Positions 39,345 through 47,413 of a stretch of 64,000 bases of DNA are shown piece after piece. Source of the DNA: JADGGM01 sp025449955 (GTDB lineage Bacteria > Gemmatimonadota > Gemmatimonadetes > Gemmatimonadales > Gemmatimonadaceae); assembly GCA_036554285.1 (NCBI GenBank), contig DATBNO010000060.1:1-64000 (forward strand). Reading direction: 5' to 3'. Every line of letters begins with the position of its first letter. The stretch's first letter is position 1. Position numbers and translations under genes: made by a program. The notes below the pieces were generated by a model, which was not told the DNA's origin, made no database searches, and saw only the letters and a list, made by a program, of their open reading frames with translations.

Positions 39345-40196
39345 TCAGGTCGCGTCGCTCGGCCGGCCCAGCCCTGGTCCCGGAAAGAGAAACCGCAGCA
39401 TTGGCGCGACCAACCCCGCCCACGCCGCCTCATTGTGCGGCGCCCCCTCCACCTCGAGATACGCGAGGTCGATGCCTAACGCCCACCCCTTCGCCACCAG
39501 CGCCCCGCGCACCCGCCGCGCCGCCTCGACGACCCCGTCGCCCTCCGCGGTGCCGGTGCTCAACCAGATCTTGCACGACGGCTTCGCGCGAAGCGACCGG
39601 ATCCGCCGTACGATGAACCGGTTGTCCCACCATACCGACGGCGACAACACGGCCAACTTGCCGAACACCGTCGGGTGGATGAGCCCCAGGTAGAGCGAGA
39701 CCAGGCCGCCAAGCGATGAGCCGCCGAGCCCCGTGTCGGCGGCGTCGGGGAGCGTGCGATAGGTCTCGTCGATGAACGGCTTGAGCTCCTCCACCAGCAT
39801 CCGCCCGTAGAGCAGCGCCTTTCCCCCCGCGCGCCTGGCGGCATCGCGCGTCGGCGTGTATTCGTCGATGCGATACGCCCCGGCATTGTAAATGCCGACG
39901 ATGATCGGCTGCCTGATCACGCCCGCGCGCGCGAGCGCGTCGGACGTCTCATCCATTTTCCACTCGCCGGCAAAACTCGTCGCCTCATCGAACAGATTCT
40001 GCCCGTCCTGCATGTACAACACCGGATACCGGCGATCGCCATCGGTGTCGTAGCCTAACGGAAGATGCACGAGCACGTCGTGCGGCGCCGGCACGTACCG
40101 CGACGCGAACGCGGGATGCAGCCGGAACGCACCCGTGCGCGTCGTTGGGCGCACCGGTTGGGCAGATGGGTGTGTCGTCGCCTCGCCGTCCGTCAT
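39345..40196 (-). CDS. Esterase D/enterochelin-esterase-like alpha/beta hydrolase
   Basis: A 283-residue esterase: RYPVLYMQDGQNLFDEATSF, then LLYGRMLVEELKPFIDETYR, nucleophile elbow GLGGSSLGGLVSLYLGLIHP and a C-terminal EGAPHNEAAWAGLV with the catalytic His, the pattern of COG2819/COG2382 esterases. ATG 40196 chosen because the conserved fold follows soon after; the open frame runs to 40250. It is divergent from the amide-ligase cluster by 33 bases and may share its regulation. Confidence 0.87.
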   Translation of the reverse strand: MTDGEATTHPSAQPVRPTTRTGAFRLHPAFASRYVPAPHDVLVHLPLGYDTDGDRRYPVLYMQDGQNLFDEATSFAGEWKMDETSDALARAGVIRQPIIVGIYNAGAYRIDEYTPTRDAARRAGGKALLYGRMLVEELKPFIDETYRTLPDAADTGLGGSSLGGLVSLYLGLIHPTVFGKLAVLSPSVWWDNRFIVRRIRSLRAKPSCKIWLSTGTAEGDGVVEAARRVRGALVAKGWALGIDLAYLEVEGAPHNEAAWAGLVAPMLRFLFPGPGLGRPSDAT

Positions 40197-40229
40197 CGTC
40201 GTGTAACGTAACCCCCAGGAGAACCCCAC

Positions 40230-40946
40230 GTGCACCGCGAATACCACCAATGGTGGAGCCCATCACTCGGCCGCCCCATGGAGCTGCTGCGATTCGGACA
40301 CGCCGGCGCCCGCGTCCTCGTGTTCCCCACATCCATGGGCCGCTTCTTCGAATGGGAAGACCGCGGCATGATCGGTGCGCTCGCCGACCAGATCGACAAC
40401 GGCTGGCTCCAGGTCATCTGCGTCGACAGCGTCGATGCCGAAAGTTGGTACGGGAAATGGCGGCCACTCTGGGAACGCGCGGCACGACACGAGCAGTACG
40501 AACGCTACCTGCTAACCGAGGTGCTCCCGCTCTCACGCCAGAATCCCGATCCGTTCCTGATCGTGACGGGCGCGAGCTTCGGCGCATACCACGCCATCAA
40601 TTTCGCCTTTCGCCATCCCGGGCTCGTGGGACGCGCGATCGGACTCAGCGGACTGTACGACATCAAGGAGATGACCGGTGGCTGGTCCAATGACACGGTC
40701 TACTTCAACAACCCGTGCGACTTCCTCGTGCACGAGCACGACGAGGGCCGGCTCGCGGCGCTCCGCCGGCTCGACACCATCCTCGCCGTGGGCCGGGACG
40801 ACGCGGCCCGCGGCAACAACGAGTACCTGTCCGGCATTCTCGATGCGAAGCATATTCCGCACGCCCTCCGCCTCTGGGATGGGTGGTGTCACGACTGGCC
40901 CTATTGGATGCAGATGATCCGCCGGTACATTGGCGGCAACGCCTGA
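40230..40946 (+). CDS. COG4947-type esterase, first gene of the amide-ligase cluster
   Basis: A 238-residue alpha/beta-hydrolase: MHREYHQWWSPSLGRPMELL, VLVFPTSMGRFFEWEDRGMI, nucleophile elbow VTGASFGAYHAINFAFRHPG, Asp in LAVGRDD and His in WDGWCHDWPYWMQM. It matches the conserved COG4947 esterases that typically neighbour ATP-grasp and GCS2 genes. It could hydrolyse or transfer an ester intermediate of the pathway. 16 bases separate it from the ATP-grasp gene. Confidence 0.85.
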   Translation: MHREYHQWWSPSLGRPMELLRFGHAGARVLVFPTSMGRFFEWEDRGMIGALADQIDNGWLQVICVDSVDAESWYGKWRPLWERAARHEQYERYLLTEVLPLSRQNPDPFLIVTGASFGAYHAINFAFRHPGLVGRAIGLSGLYDIKEMTGGWSNDTVYFNNPCDFLVHEHDEGRLAALRRLDTILAVGRDDAARGNNEYLSGILDAKHIPHALRLWDGWCHDWPYWMQMIRRYIGGNA

Positions 40947-40962
40947 AGACGGGAGCGGGGCA

Positions 40963-41916
40963 ATGGTGCGCAAAGTGGGATTGCTCGTTGGGCGGGAATG
41001 GTCGTGGCCGCCGGCATTCATCGATCGCGTCAACCAGCGCAACGCCGGCGTCGAAGCCGAGTTCGTGCAGCTCGATGCGGTGCGCATGGACGAGCCGTGT
41101 CCGTACACGGTGATCGTCGACCGCATCTCGCACGAAGTGCCGTACTACCGCACCTACCTCAAGTACGCGGTGCTCCAGGGCGTCACGGTCATCAACAATC
41201 CGTTCATGTGGACGGCCGACGACAAATTCTTCGGCGCGACCCTCGCCACGAAACTCGGCGTCGCCAGCCCCAGGACGGCGGCCCTGCCTAACAAAGGCTA
41301 CGTGGCGGGCATCAAGCACGACGAGAGCCTGCGCAACCTCCGCTATCCGCTCGACTGGAAAGGCCTCATCGCGTACATCGGCCTCCCATGCGTGCTCAAA
41401 GATGCGCACGGCGGCGGCTGGAAGGACGTGTACATCTGCCGCTCGCTCGACGAGCTCATTCACCACTACGACTCGTCGGGCCTCCTGACGATGGTCGTGC
41501 AGGAGTTCATCGAGTGGGAGCAGTTCGTCCGCTGTCTGGCGATCGGCCAGGAAGACGTTCTGCCCATGAAGTACGATCCGCGCGAGCGGAAGTACCACGT
41601 GGACCACGCGCACCTGTCGCCGGCGTTAGGCGCACGCATCGTGCGCGATTCGATCACGCTCGTCCGGGCGCTGGGCTACGACATGAACTCGCTCGAGTTC
41701 GCCGTGCGCGGCGGCGTGCCGTACGCCATCGACTTCATGAATCCGGCGCCGGACATGGACGTCTACTCGCTCACGCCCACGTACTTCGAGTGGGTGGTGG
41801 AGCGCATGGCGAACCTGGTGATCCGGCTGGCCACCGAGCCGCGGCCGCAGGCGCGCGAGCTCAAGTGGGATGGTCTGCTGGCCGCCGGCCGTATGCCTAA
41901 CGCAGCGGCGAGGTGA
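40963..41916 (+). CDS. ATP-grasp ligase of the amide-ligase cluster
   Basis: A 317-residue ATP-grasp enzyme. RKVGLLVGREWSWPPAFIDR opens the N-terminal domain; IGLPCVLKDAHGGGWKDVYI is the ATP-binding loop with Lys; VVQEFIEWEQFVRCLAIGQE and VRGGVPYAIDFMNPAPDMDV supply the Glu/Asp/Asn metal ligands. It should ligate a carboxylate to an amine. The homologous-fold enzyme at 14919 is a different subfamily. It ends 26 bases before a convergent vapC. Confidence 0.85.
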   Translation: MVRKVGLLVGREWSWPPAFIDRVNQRNAGVEAEFVQLDAVRMDEPCPYTVIVDRISHEVPYYRTYLKYAVLQGVTVINNPFMWTADDKFFGATLATKLGVASPRTAALPNKGYVAGIKHDESLRNLRYPLDWKGLIAYIGLPCVLKDAHGGGWKDVYICRSLDELIHHYDSSGLLTMVVQEFIEWEQFVRCLAIGQEDVLPMKYDPRERKYHVDHAHLSPALGARIVRDSITLVRALGYDMNSLEFAVRGGVPYAIDFMNPAPDMDVYSLTPTYFEWVVERMANLVIRLATEPRPQARELKWDGLLAAGRMPNAAAR

Positions 41917-41941
41917 GATGCGCGCGCGGCGGTGCGACGCC

Positions 41942-42331
41942 TCACGCGCGCACGGTCTTGACGTCGTACCGGCGAAACGCCGTGTCGGCGGTGAGAATGG
42001 GCAGGTCCTCCAGCTGGGCCTGTGCCACGAGCATCCGGTCGAACGGGTCGCGATGATGTTTGGGCAGTGTGGCCACGTGCAGTGCGTGCCGGGCGTGCAC
42101 CGGGAGTGCGGTGACGGCCGTTCGCGCCATGAGACGCGGAATGTACGACTCCGGCGTCTCCGGCAGCGTGAGCTTGCCCAACGCAACCTTGATGGCGATC
42201 TCCCACGCGCTGGCCGCCGAGAGCACGAGCTCGTTCTCGGCGGCGATGACAATCGAGCGGCCCTTTTTCGAGAGCCGCTCGGGTGCCGCCACCATCCAGA
42301 GCCAGACGTGCGTGTCGAGCAGAACCCTCAC
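41942..42331 (-). CDS. vapC: VapC-type PIN-domain toxin
   Basis: A 129-residue PIN-domain ribonuclease: LLDTHVWLWMVAAPERLSKK (first acidic residue), LSAASAWEIAIKVALGKLTL (Glu), HHRDPFDRMLVAQAQ and LPILTADTAFRRYDV (Asp pair). It overlaps the antitoxin gene by four bases. The pair lies on the opposite strand inside the amide-ligase cluster, which suggests insertion after the cluster formed. Confidence 0.93.
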   Translation of the reverse strand: MRVLLDTHVWLWMVAAPERLSKKGRSIVIAAENELVLSAASAWEIAIKVALGKLTLPETPESYIPRLMARTAVTALPVHARHALHVATLPKHHRDPFDRMLVAQAQLEDLPILTADTAFRRYDVKTVRA

Positions 42332-42570
42332 GACTCGAACGCGTCGAGGAGATCGGCGGGGAGGGGTGCGTCGAAATTGCCGTCGAACGTGATGCGACCG
42401 CGTTCGGAGCCCAGCACACGTTCGCCCTCGGGAAGCGTGACGGGCACGAGACGCGCCACGGGCACGCCGGCGCGCGCGATGTACACGTCCTGCCCCTCCG
42501 ACACATGCTTGAGGAGCTTGGAGAGCTGCGTTTTGGCTTCGTGCACGTTGTATGTCCGGCGCTTGGGCAT
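42328..42570 (-). CDS. Phd/YefM-type antitoxin of the VapC pair
   Basis: An 80-residue antitoxin: RTYNVHEAKTQLSKLLKHVS, then EGQDVYIARAGVPVARLVPV, the Phd/YefM fold, and an acidic C-terminal tail (PLPADLLDAFES) that would block the toxin. ATG 42570 fits the domain start; the longer open frame to 42717 overlaps the ligase gene. 60 bases separate it from the divergent ligase start. Confidence 0.9.
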   Translation of the reverse strand: MPKRRTYNVHEAKTQLSKLLKHVSEGQDVYIARAGVPVARLVPVTLPEGERVLGSERGRITFDGNFDAPLPADLLDAFES

Positions 42571-42630
42571 GGCCGCAATATGGCTAAGGAAGTGGACTAA
42601 TACAAGGCCTCGCGCCGGGCGGTTTGCGTC

Positions 42631-43983
42631 ATGACGCTCCGCCGCGCAATAGAACGATACCACGCGTTGCTCACGCCCGACGTCGCCGCCGAGAGCCAGG
42701 CGCTGCTCGACGCGCAACTGCTGTCGCGCGGATTGTTTTTCGGCGATCGCGCGCTATGCACCGTGCTGCGCCCGCGTCTTCTGTTAGGCGAGCAGTATGC
42801 GTTCGTGCGCCGGCAATGCGCGTTGCTGTTGGCGGCCTTCGCGCGCGCCCTCCACGCCGCACTGTCCGATGACGCGGTGCTCGACCAGTTCGGCCTCGAG
42901 GACTGGGAGCGCACGCTCATCCAGTTCGATCCCGGCTTTCGCGACGCCAGCCCGACTTCGCGCCTCGACGCCTTCTACGACGCCGATGCGGGCGCCCTCT
43001 CGTTCACGGAATACAACGCCGAGACGCCCGCGGGGCTCGCGTACGGCGACGCGTTGTCCGAGGCGTTCCTCGCGCTTCCGGTCGTCGGTGAGTTTCTCCA
43101 CGAGTACGAGTTGCGCCCCATTCCCGCTCGCCATGGCGTGCTGTTCCCGCTCCTCGATTCGTTTCGCAGCTGGCGCGGCACGCGCGAACAACCGCGCATC
43201 GCGATCCTCGATTGGCGCGAGGTGCCCACGTACAACGAGTTCGTGCTGTTCGAGCGCTATTTCCACTCGTTAGGCATCCCGTGCATCATCGCCGACCCGC
43301 GGGAGCTGGAGTACGCGGGCGGCACACTCCGCGCCGGCGACTTCCACATCACGCTCATCTACAAGCGCGTGCTGATCAGCGAGCTCGTCGCCCGCGGCGG
43401 GATCGACCACCCGGTGATCCGTGCCGTCCGCGACGGCGCGGCGTGCATGGTGAATCCGTTCCGCTGCAAGATTCTCCACAAGAAGGCGAGTCTTGCCGTG
43501 CTGAGCGACGAGCGCAACGCGCACCTCTTCACGCCCGAGCAGCGGGACACGATCGACGCGCACATCCCGTGGACGCGCGTCGTGGCCGAGCGTGCCACCG
43601 TGTTTCAGGGCGACCGCATCGACCTGCTGCCGTGGATCGCCGCCAACCGCGAGGAGCTGGTGCTCAAGCCCAACGACGAATACGGCGGGAAAGGAATCGT
43701 GTTGGGCTGGGAGGTGGACGATGACACGTGGGCCGACGCGCTGCGCGCGGGCGTCGAGTCGCCGCACATCGTGCAACGCCGCATCCGGCTGCCCACCGAG
43801 CCGTACCCGAGCTACGTCGATGGATCCGTGCGGATCACGGACCGCATGGTGGATCTGGCGCCGTTCGTCGCGCACGGCCGCTACGTGGAAGGCTGTCTCA
43901 CCCGACTGGGCACCACACCGTTGCTCAACGTGACCGCGGGCGGCGGGTCCACCGTCCCGACGTTCGTCGCCGCTCGCCGTTAG
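42631..43983 (+). CDS. Circularly permuted (type 2) ATP-grasp protein
   Basis: A 450-residue protein of the circularly permuted ATP-grasp group related to glutathionylspermidine synthase and COG2308-like enzymes. It contains FGLEDWERTLIQFDPGFRDA, SFTEYNAETPAGLAYGDALS (the N-A-E-T-P signature), VNPFRCKILHKKASLAVLSD, ELVLKPNDEYGGKGIVLGWE for nucleotide binding, and GRYVEGCLTRLGTTPLLNVT. It should form a second amide bond. GCS2 follows after 17 bases. Confidence 0.85.
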   Translation: MTLRRAIERYHALLTPDVAAESQALLDAQLLSRGLFFGDRALCTVLRPRLLLGEQYAFVRRQCALLLAAFARALHAALSDDAVLDQFGLEDWERTLIQFDPGFRDASPTSRLDAFYDADAGALSFTEYNAETPAGLAYGDALSEAFLALPVVGEFLHEYELRPIPARHGVLFPLLDSFRSWRGTREQPRIAILDWREVPTYNEFVLFERYFHSLGIPCIIADPRELEYAGGTLRAGDFHITLIYKRVLISELVARGGIDHPVIRAVRDGAACMVNPFRCKILHKKASLAVLSDERNAHLFTPEQRDTIDAHIPWTRVVAERATVFQGDRIDLLPWIAANREELVLKPNDEYGGKGIVLGWEVDDDTWADALRAGVESPHIVQRRIRLPTEPYPSYVDGSVRITDRMVDLAPFVAHGRYVEGCLTRLGTTPLLNVTAGGGSTVPTFVAARR

Positions 43984-44000
43984 GCATAAAGGGAGGAGCC

Positions 44001-45107
44001 ATGCAGCAGCCGTCGCTCACGTTAGGCGTGGAGGAAGAATACCAGATCATCGACCCGGAAACCCGCGAGCTCCGCTCGTACATCACCGAGATCCTGGCCG
44101 GCGACCACCTGGTGATGGAAGAGGTGAAGCCGGAGCTGCACCAATCGATGGTGGAGATCGGCACCAAGGTGTGCCGCACGCCGGCCGAGGTCCGTTCCGA
44201 GCTCGTGCGGCTGCGCGGCACGGTGATGCAGCTCGCGGCGCGCAAAGGGCTCAAGATCGCCGCCGCCGGCACGCATCCCTTCTCCAGTTGGACGACGCAG
44301 GAAATCACGCCGCTCGAGCGGTACATGGGCGTCAAACAGGACCTGCAGGATCTCGCCCAACAACTGCTCATCTTCGGCACGCACGTGCACATCGGCATCG
44401 AGGACCGCGACTTCCTCATCGACGCGATGAACGTGGCGCGGTATTTCATCCCCCACGTGTTGTGTCTCTCGACCAGCTCGCCCTTCTGGATGGGTCGGAA
44501 CACGGGTCTCAAATCGTACCGCAGCGTCATCTTCCGGAACTTCCCGCGCACGGGCATCCCGCCCGAGATGCACGCCTGGTCCGACTACGAGGCGGTGCTC
44601 GACGCGATGGTCCGCACCAACTGCATCCCCAACGGCTCCAAGATCTGGTGGGACGTCCGGCCTAACTGGAGCTACCCGACGCTCGAGTTCCGCATCTGCG
44701 ACGTGTGCACCCGCGTCGACGAAGCGGTGTGCGTGGCCGCGATTCTGCAAGCGATCATCGCCAAGCTCTGGAAGCTCCGCCGCGACAACCTCACCTTCCG
44801 CGTGTATCCCGTGTCGCTGATCGAAGAGAACAAGTGGCGCGCGGTGCGCTATGGTCTGGGCGGCAACCTCATAGATTTCGGCAAGCGCGCCGAGTTGCCG
44901 GCGTCCGATCTCATTCGCGAGTTGGTTGGCTGGTTCATCGACGACGTGGTCGACGACCTCGGCACGCGCGCCGAAGTCGAGTACGCGTACACGATCCTCG
45001 CCAACGGCACGAGTGCGGATCGCCAACTGGCGACGTACAAGCGAACCGGGGATCTGAAAGATGTGGTGGATCAGTTGGTGCGAGAGACGGCAGAAGGCAT
45101 AGATTAA
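44001..45107 (+). CDS. Carboxylate-amine ligase (YbdK/GCS2 family)
   Basis: A 368-residue member of the glutamate-cysteine ligase 2 family (COG2170). LTLGVEEEYQIIDPETRELR is the family's Glu-rich ATP/metal signature; AAAGTHPFSSWTTQEITPLE, QLLIFGTHVHIGIEDRDFLI and WSYPTLEFRICDVCTRVDEA complete it. YbdK-like enzymes make gamma-glutamyl bonds, though substrates differ. GGGAGG eight bases before the ATG. Third ligase of the cluster. Confidence 0.93.
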   Translation: MQQPSLTLGVEEEYQIIDPETRELRSYITEILAGDHLVMEEVKPELHQSMVEIGTKVCRTPAEVRSELVRLRGTVMQLAARKGLKIAAAGTHPFSSWTTQEITPLERYMGVKQDLQDLAQQLLIFGTHVHIGIEDRDFLIDAMNVARYFIPHVLCLSTSSPFWMGRNTGLKSYRSVIFRNFPRTGIPPEMHAWSDYEAVLDAMVRTNCIPNGSKIWWDVRPNWSYPTLEFRICDVCTRVDEAVCVAAILQAIIAKLWKLRRDNLTFRVYPVSLIEENKWRAVRYGLGGNLIDFGKRAELPASDLIRELVGWFIDDVVDDLGTRAEVEYAYTILANGTSADRQLATYKRTGDLKDVVDQLVRETAEGID

Positions 45108-45112
45108 AGCAG

Positions 45113-45256
45113 GGACTGGGGAAGCGCTGGCGCTTGGGGAAAAGGGAGAGGGGTGGCGGCTGAGTGCTTCACGCCTCGCGAGGCTTGCTCAAGAACGACC
45201 CATTTCCCTTTTCCCTAAGGTCAGCGCTTCCCCAAGCGTTAGCGCTTCCCCAAAGA
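45113..45256. repeat. Intergenic hairpin element, GGGGAAGCGCT family (element D)
   Basis: Left arm GGGGAAGCGCTGGCGCTTGG GGAAAAGGGAGAGGGG (45117-45152); right arm CCCATTTCCCTTTTCCCTAA GG...AGCGCTTCCCCAAGCG TTAGCGCTTCCCC (45200-45253). The loop holds the perfect palindrome GCCTCGCGAGGC. The AGCGCTTCCCCAAGCG unit recurs in element E at 62128-62210. It fills the gap between GCS2 and the amidotransferase and runs up to the latter's ribosome site. Confidence 0.65.
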
Positions 45257-45267
45257 GGGTTGCTCCA

Positions 45268-46029
45268 TTGCCTGCCACGCGCCCAATCATTGGCATTACA
45301 ACGCAAACGCTGGAAGCTGTGCCGGACGAGCTTCCACGGTGCTGGGTCATGAGCCAGCGGTATGTGCAGGCCATGGCCGAGTCGGGAGGCGTGCCGTGGA
45401 TCATTCCGCTGATGCCGGATGATCAGGACACCATGCGGCGCATTTACGAGCAACTGGACGGGCTGTTGCTGCCGGGCGGCGTCGACATCGATCCGGGTAC
45501 GTACGGTGCCACTCGGCTCGCGGCATGCGGGCGGACGGACATCGATCGCGATCGGGCGGAAGTGATGCTCACGAGATGGGCTCTCGAAGATGCCAAGCCA
45601 GTGTTAGGCATTTGCCGAGGGGTGCAGCTCATCAATGTGGCGGCGGGGGGGACGTTGTATCAGGACGTCGGTACCGAGCTGACCGGAGCGATCAAGCACG
45701 ACTACTTCCCGCATGGCGGGGAGAATCCGCGCGATCAATTGGTGCACGAGGTCGCGGTCGCGCCGGCGTCTCGGCTCGCGGCACTGCTCGAGGAGCAGGG
45801 CGCGATGGTGAACAGCATGCACCATCAAGGCATCAAGAGCGTGGCGCCATCGTTGGTCGCGACCGCGCACGCGCCCGACGGGCTGGTCGAAGGACTGGAG
45901 TCGAGTGATGACGCGTTCGTCTTCGGCGTCCAGTGGCATCCCGAGGATCTGACCCACGCCGACTGGCACATGCGGCGGCTGTTCGCCGGGTTGCTCGACG
46001 CGGCACGGGAGTGGCGTCGCTCGGGGTGA
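45268..46029 (+). CDS. Class I glutamine amidotransferase-like hydrolase (PuuD-like)
   Basis: A 253-residue COG2071 protein related to gamma-glutamyl-gamma-aminobutyrate hydrolase. Nucleophile Cys in VLGICRGVQLINVAAGGTLY, oxyanion loop LLLPGGVDIDPGTYG, His/Glu in FVFGVQWHPEDLTHADWHMR. It would split a gamma-glutamyl bond or deliver ammonia, an apt partner for the ligases upstream. TTG start at 45268 with AGAGGG eight bases before; that site lies at the edge of element D. Confidence 0.9.
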   Translation: MPATRPIIGITTQTLEAVPDELPRCWVMSQRYVQAMAESGGVPWIIPLMPDDQDTMRRIYEQLDGLLLPGGVDIDPGTYGATRLAACGRTDIDRDRAEVMLTRWALEDAKPVLGICRGVQLINVAAGGTLYQDVGTELTGAIKHDYFPHGGENPRDQLVHEVAVAPASRLAALLEEQGAMVNSMHHQGIKSVAPSLVATAHAPDGLVEGLESSDDAFVFGVQWHPEDLTHADWHMRRLFAGLLDAAREWRRSG

Positions 46030-46109
46030 AGCCCCGGCGCGCGGGAGCGGCTGCCTAACTATCTGGCGAAGTCGTCCCGTGACCACCATATTCCTAACGA
46101 GTATCCGAC

Positions 46110-46131
46110 GGCGGCGCCGTTGGGCGCCGCC
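46110..46131. terminator. 9-bp GC stem-loop after the amidotransferase
   Basis: GGCGGCGCC pairs with GGCGCCGCC around GTTG, 80 bases after the amidotransferase stop and 33 bases before the SIMPL gene start. No T tract follows, so rho-independent termination is doubtful; it may be an end-of-transcript structure or lie in the leader of the next gene. Confidence 0.4.
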
Positions 46132-46164
46132 GCCCCGATGCATCACCTTGTCCGGGAGGTGCGT

Positions 46165-46872
46165 TTGCATCGCGCATGGTTAGCGGTATTCGCGCTGATG
46201 ACTGGCTCGTCTGTGGCCGCGCAAGCGAGCGGGGCGTCGACGTCGGCGGCGGTCATCGTTGCGAGTGGAACTGCGGCGAAGTCGATTCCCGCCGATCACG
46301 CCACGGTCGACATCTCGGTCGAGACGCGCGCACCAACGGCCGAACAAGCGAGGCGTGACAATGCTCGCGTGCAACATGCGGTGATGTCCGCACTCCGGGC
46401 CGCAGGCGCGGACTCGGCAGACATCTCCACCGTCGCATACTTCGTGAGATCGGGTAGGTCGGACGGCCCGGCCGCGCCCCTCATGCAGGAGGGCTTCGTC
46501 TCCACCAACACGGTCCACGTCGACGTGCGTCGACTCGATCGCGTTAGCGCGTACGTCGACACGGCGCTCGCGGCGGGCGCGAGTCGCGTGATCGGCGTGA
46601 CATTTACGTCGACTGCCACTCGCGATGCCCGTCGCGGCGTGCTGGCCGAGGCGGTCGCCAATGCGCGCAGTGATGCCGAAGCGATGGCGTCCGCCGCCGG
46701 TGGATCACTCGGCCGGTTGGTAGAGCTCAGCACCGAGCACGGCGACGTCGAGGAAATACAGATGCGCCAGGCGGAGATAGTCGGCATGCTGCGGGATGTC
46801 GACATCAGACCACATCCGGTCAATGTGGACGTGACGGTCTACGCGAAATGGGAGTTCGTTCCCAAGCCGTAA
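46165..46872 (+). CDS. SIMPL domain (DUF541) periplasmic protein
   Basis: A ~235-residue SIMPL-domain protein, a widespread periplasmic family with BP26-like fold and unclear function (some members protect against oxidative stress). Signal HRAWLAVFALMTGSSVAAQ; mature part has IVASGTAAKSIPADHATVDI, AGADSADISTVAYFVRSG, FVSTNTVHVDVRRLDRVSAY and AVANARSDAEAMASAAGGSL. I place the start at TTG 46165, five bases after GGGAGG; ATG 46138 is the alternative. Confidence 0.82.
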   Translation: MHRAWLAVFALMTGSSVAAQASGASTSAAVIVASGTAAKSIPADHATVDISVETRAPTAEQARRDNARVQHAVMSALRAAGADSADISTVAYFVRSGRSDGPAAPLMQEGFVSTNTVHVDVRRLDRVSAYVDTALAAGASRVIGVTFTSTATRDARRGVLAEAVANARSDAEAMASAAGGSLGRLVELSTEHGDVEEIQMRQAEIVGMLRDVDIRPHPVNVDVTVYAKWEFVPKP

Positions 46873-46896
46873 GGCGAAGCGCCGACTGCACGGTGC

Positions 46897-47370
46897 TCAT
46901 TTCCACGACTCCGTCGGCACGTCGGTAGGCGGCTGCAGCGACTGGAGGTACGTGACGAGCTTCCAGATGCCCGTGGGCGGCATCAGTCCGCCGAAGGCCG
47001 GCATTCCGTAGCGGCGCCCGTAGTAAATGGACGAGTAGATCTCGCCGGCCTCGCCTCCGTAGCGCCAGCGTCCGTCGGCGAGACTGGGCCCAACCCAACC
47101 GCTTGCGCCGCCGCCGTGGCAGCCATCGCAGTTCATCGCCGTGAAGAGCGCGGCGCCGGCCGCCGCGGAGGCCGAGTCACCGGCGTACGGATTGGTGAGC
47201 GTCGCGCCGTGCGGCGCTGCGCCACCGGCCGAGATGTGAGAGGGGTACGAGATCGCAAGCGGCGCGTCCTGTTGCGCGCCCGCCGAAGTTGATCGCGCTC
47301 CGCGACACGCCACCGCCAGAGCGAGGACGACCACCGTCAGCCAAGCGCGTCGTGCCGTCGTGTGCGTCAT
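46897..47370 (-). CDS. Cytochrome c lipoprotein, partner of the PQQ dehydrogenase
   Basis: A 157-residue monoheme cytochrome c. Signal with lipobox (LAVAC, Cys22), heme site CDGCH at 81-85 in FTAMNCDGCHGGGASGWVGP, and YYGRRYGMPAFGGLMPPTGI providing the axial Met near 122. It follows the PQQ dehydrogenase gene by 43 bases and would take electrons from it, as XoxG-type cytochromes do. Confidence 0.88.
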   Translation of the reverse strand: MTHTTARRAWLTVVVLALAVACRGARSTSAGAQQDAPLAISYPSHISAGGAAPHGATLTNPYAGDSASAAAGAALFTAMNCDGCHGGGASGWVGPSLADGRWRYGGEAGEIYSSIYYGRRYGMPAFGGLMPPTGIWKLVTYLQSLQPPTDVPTESWK

Positions 47371-47413
47371 GGTCTGCCTCCGTCAATGCGCCTAACGAAC
47401 GAAGCGAGACGCG

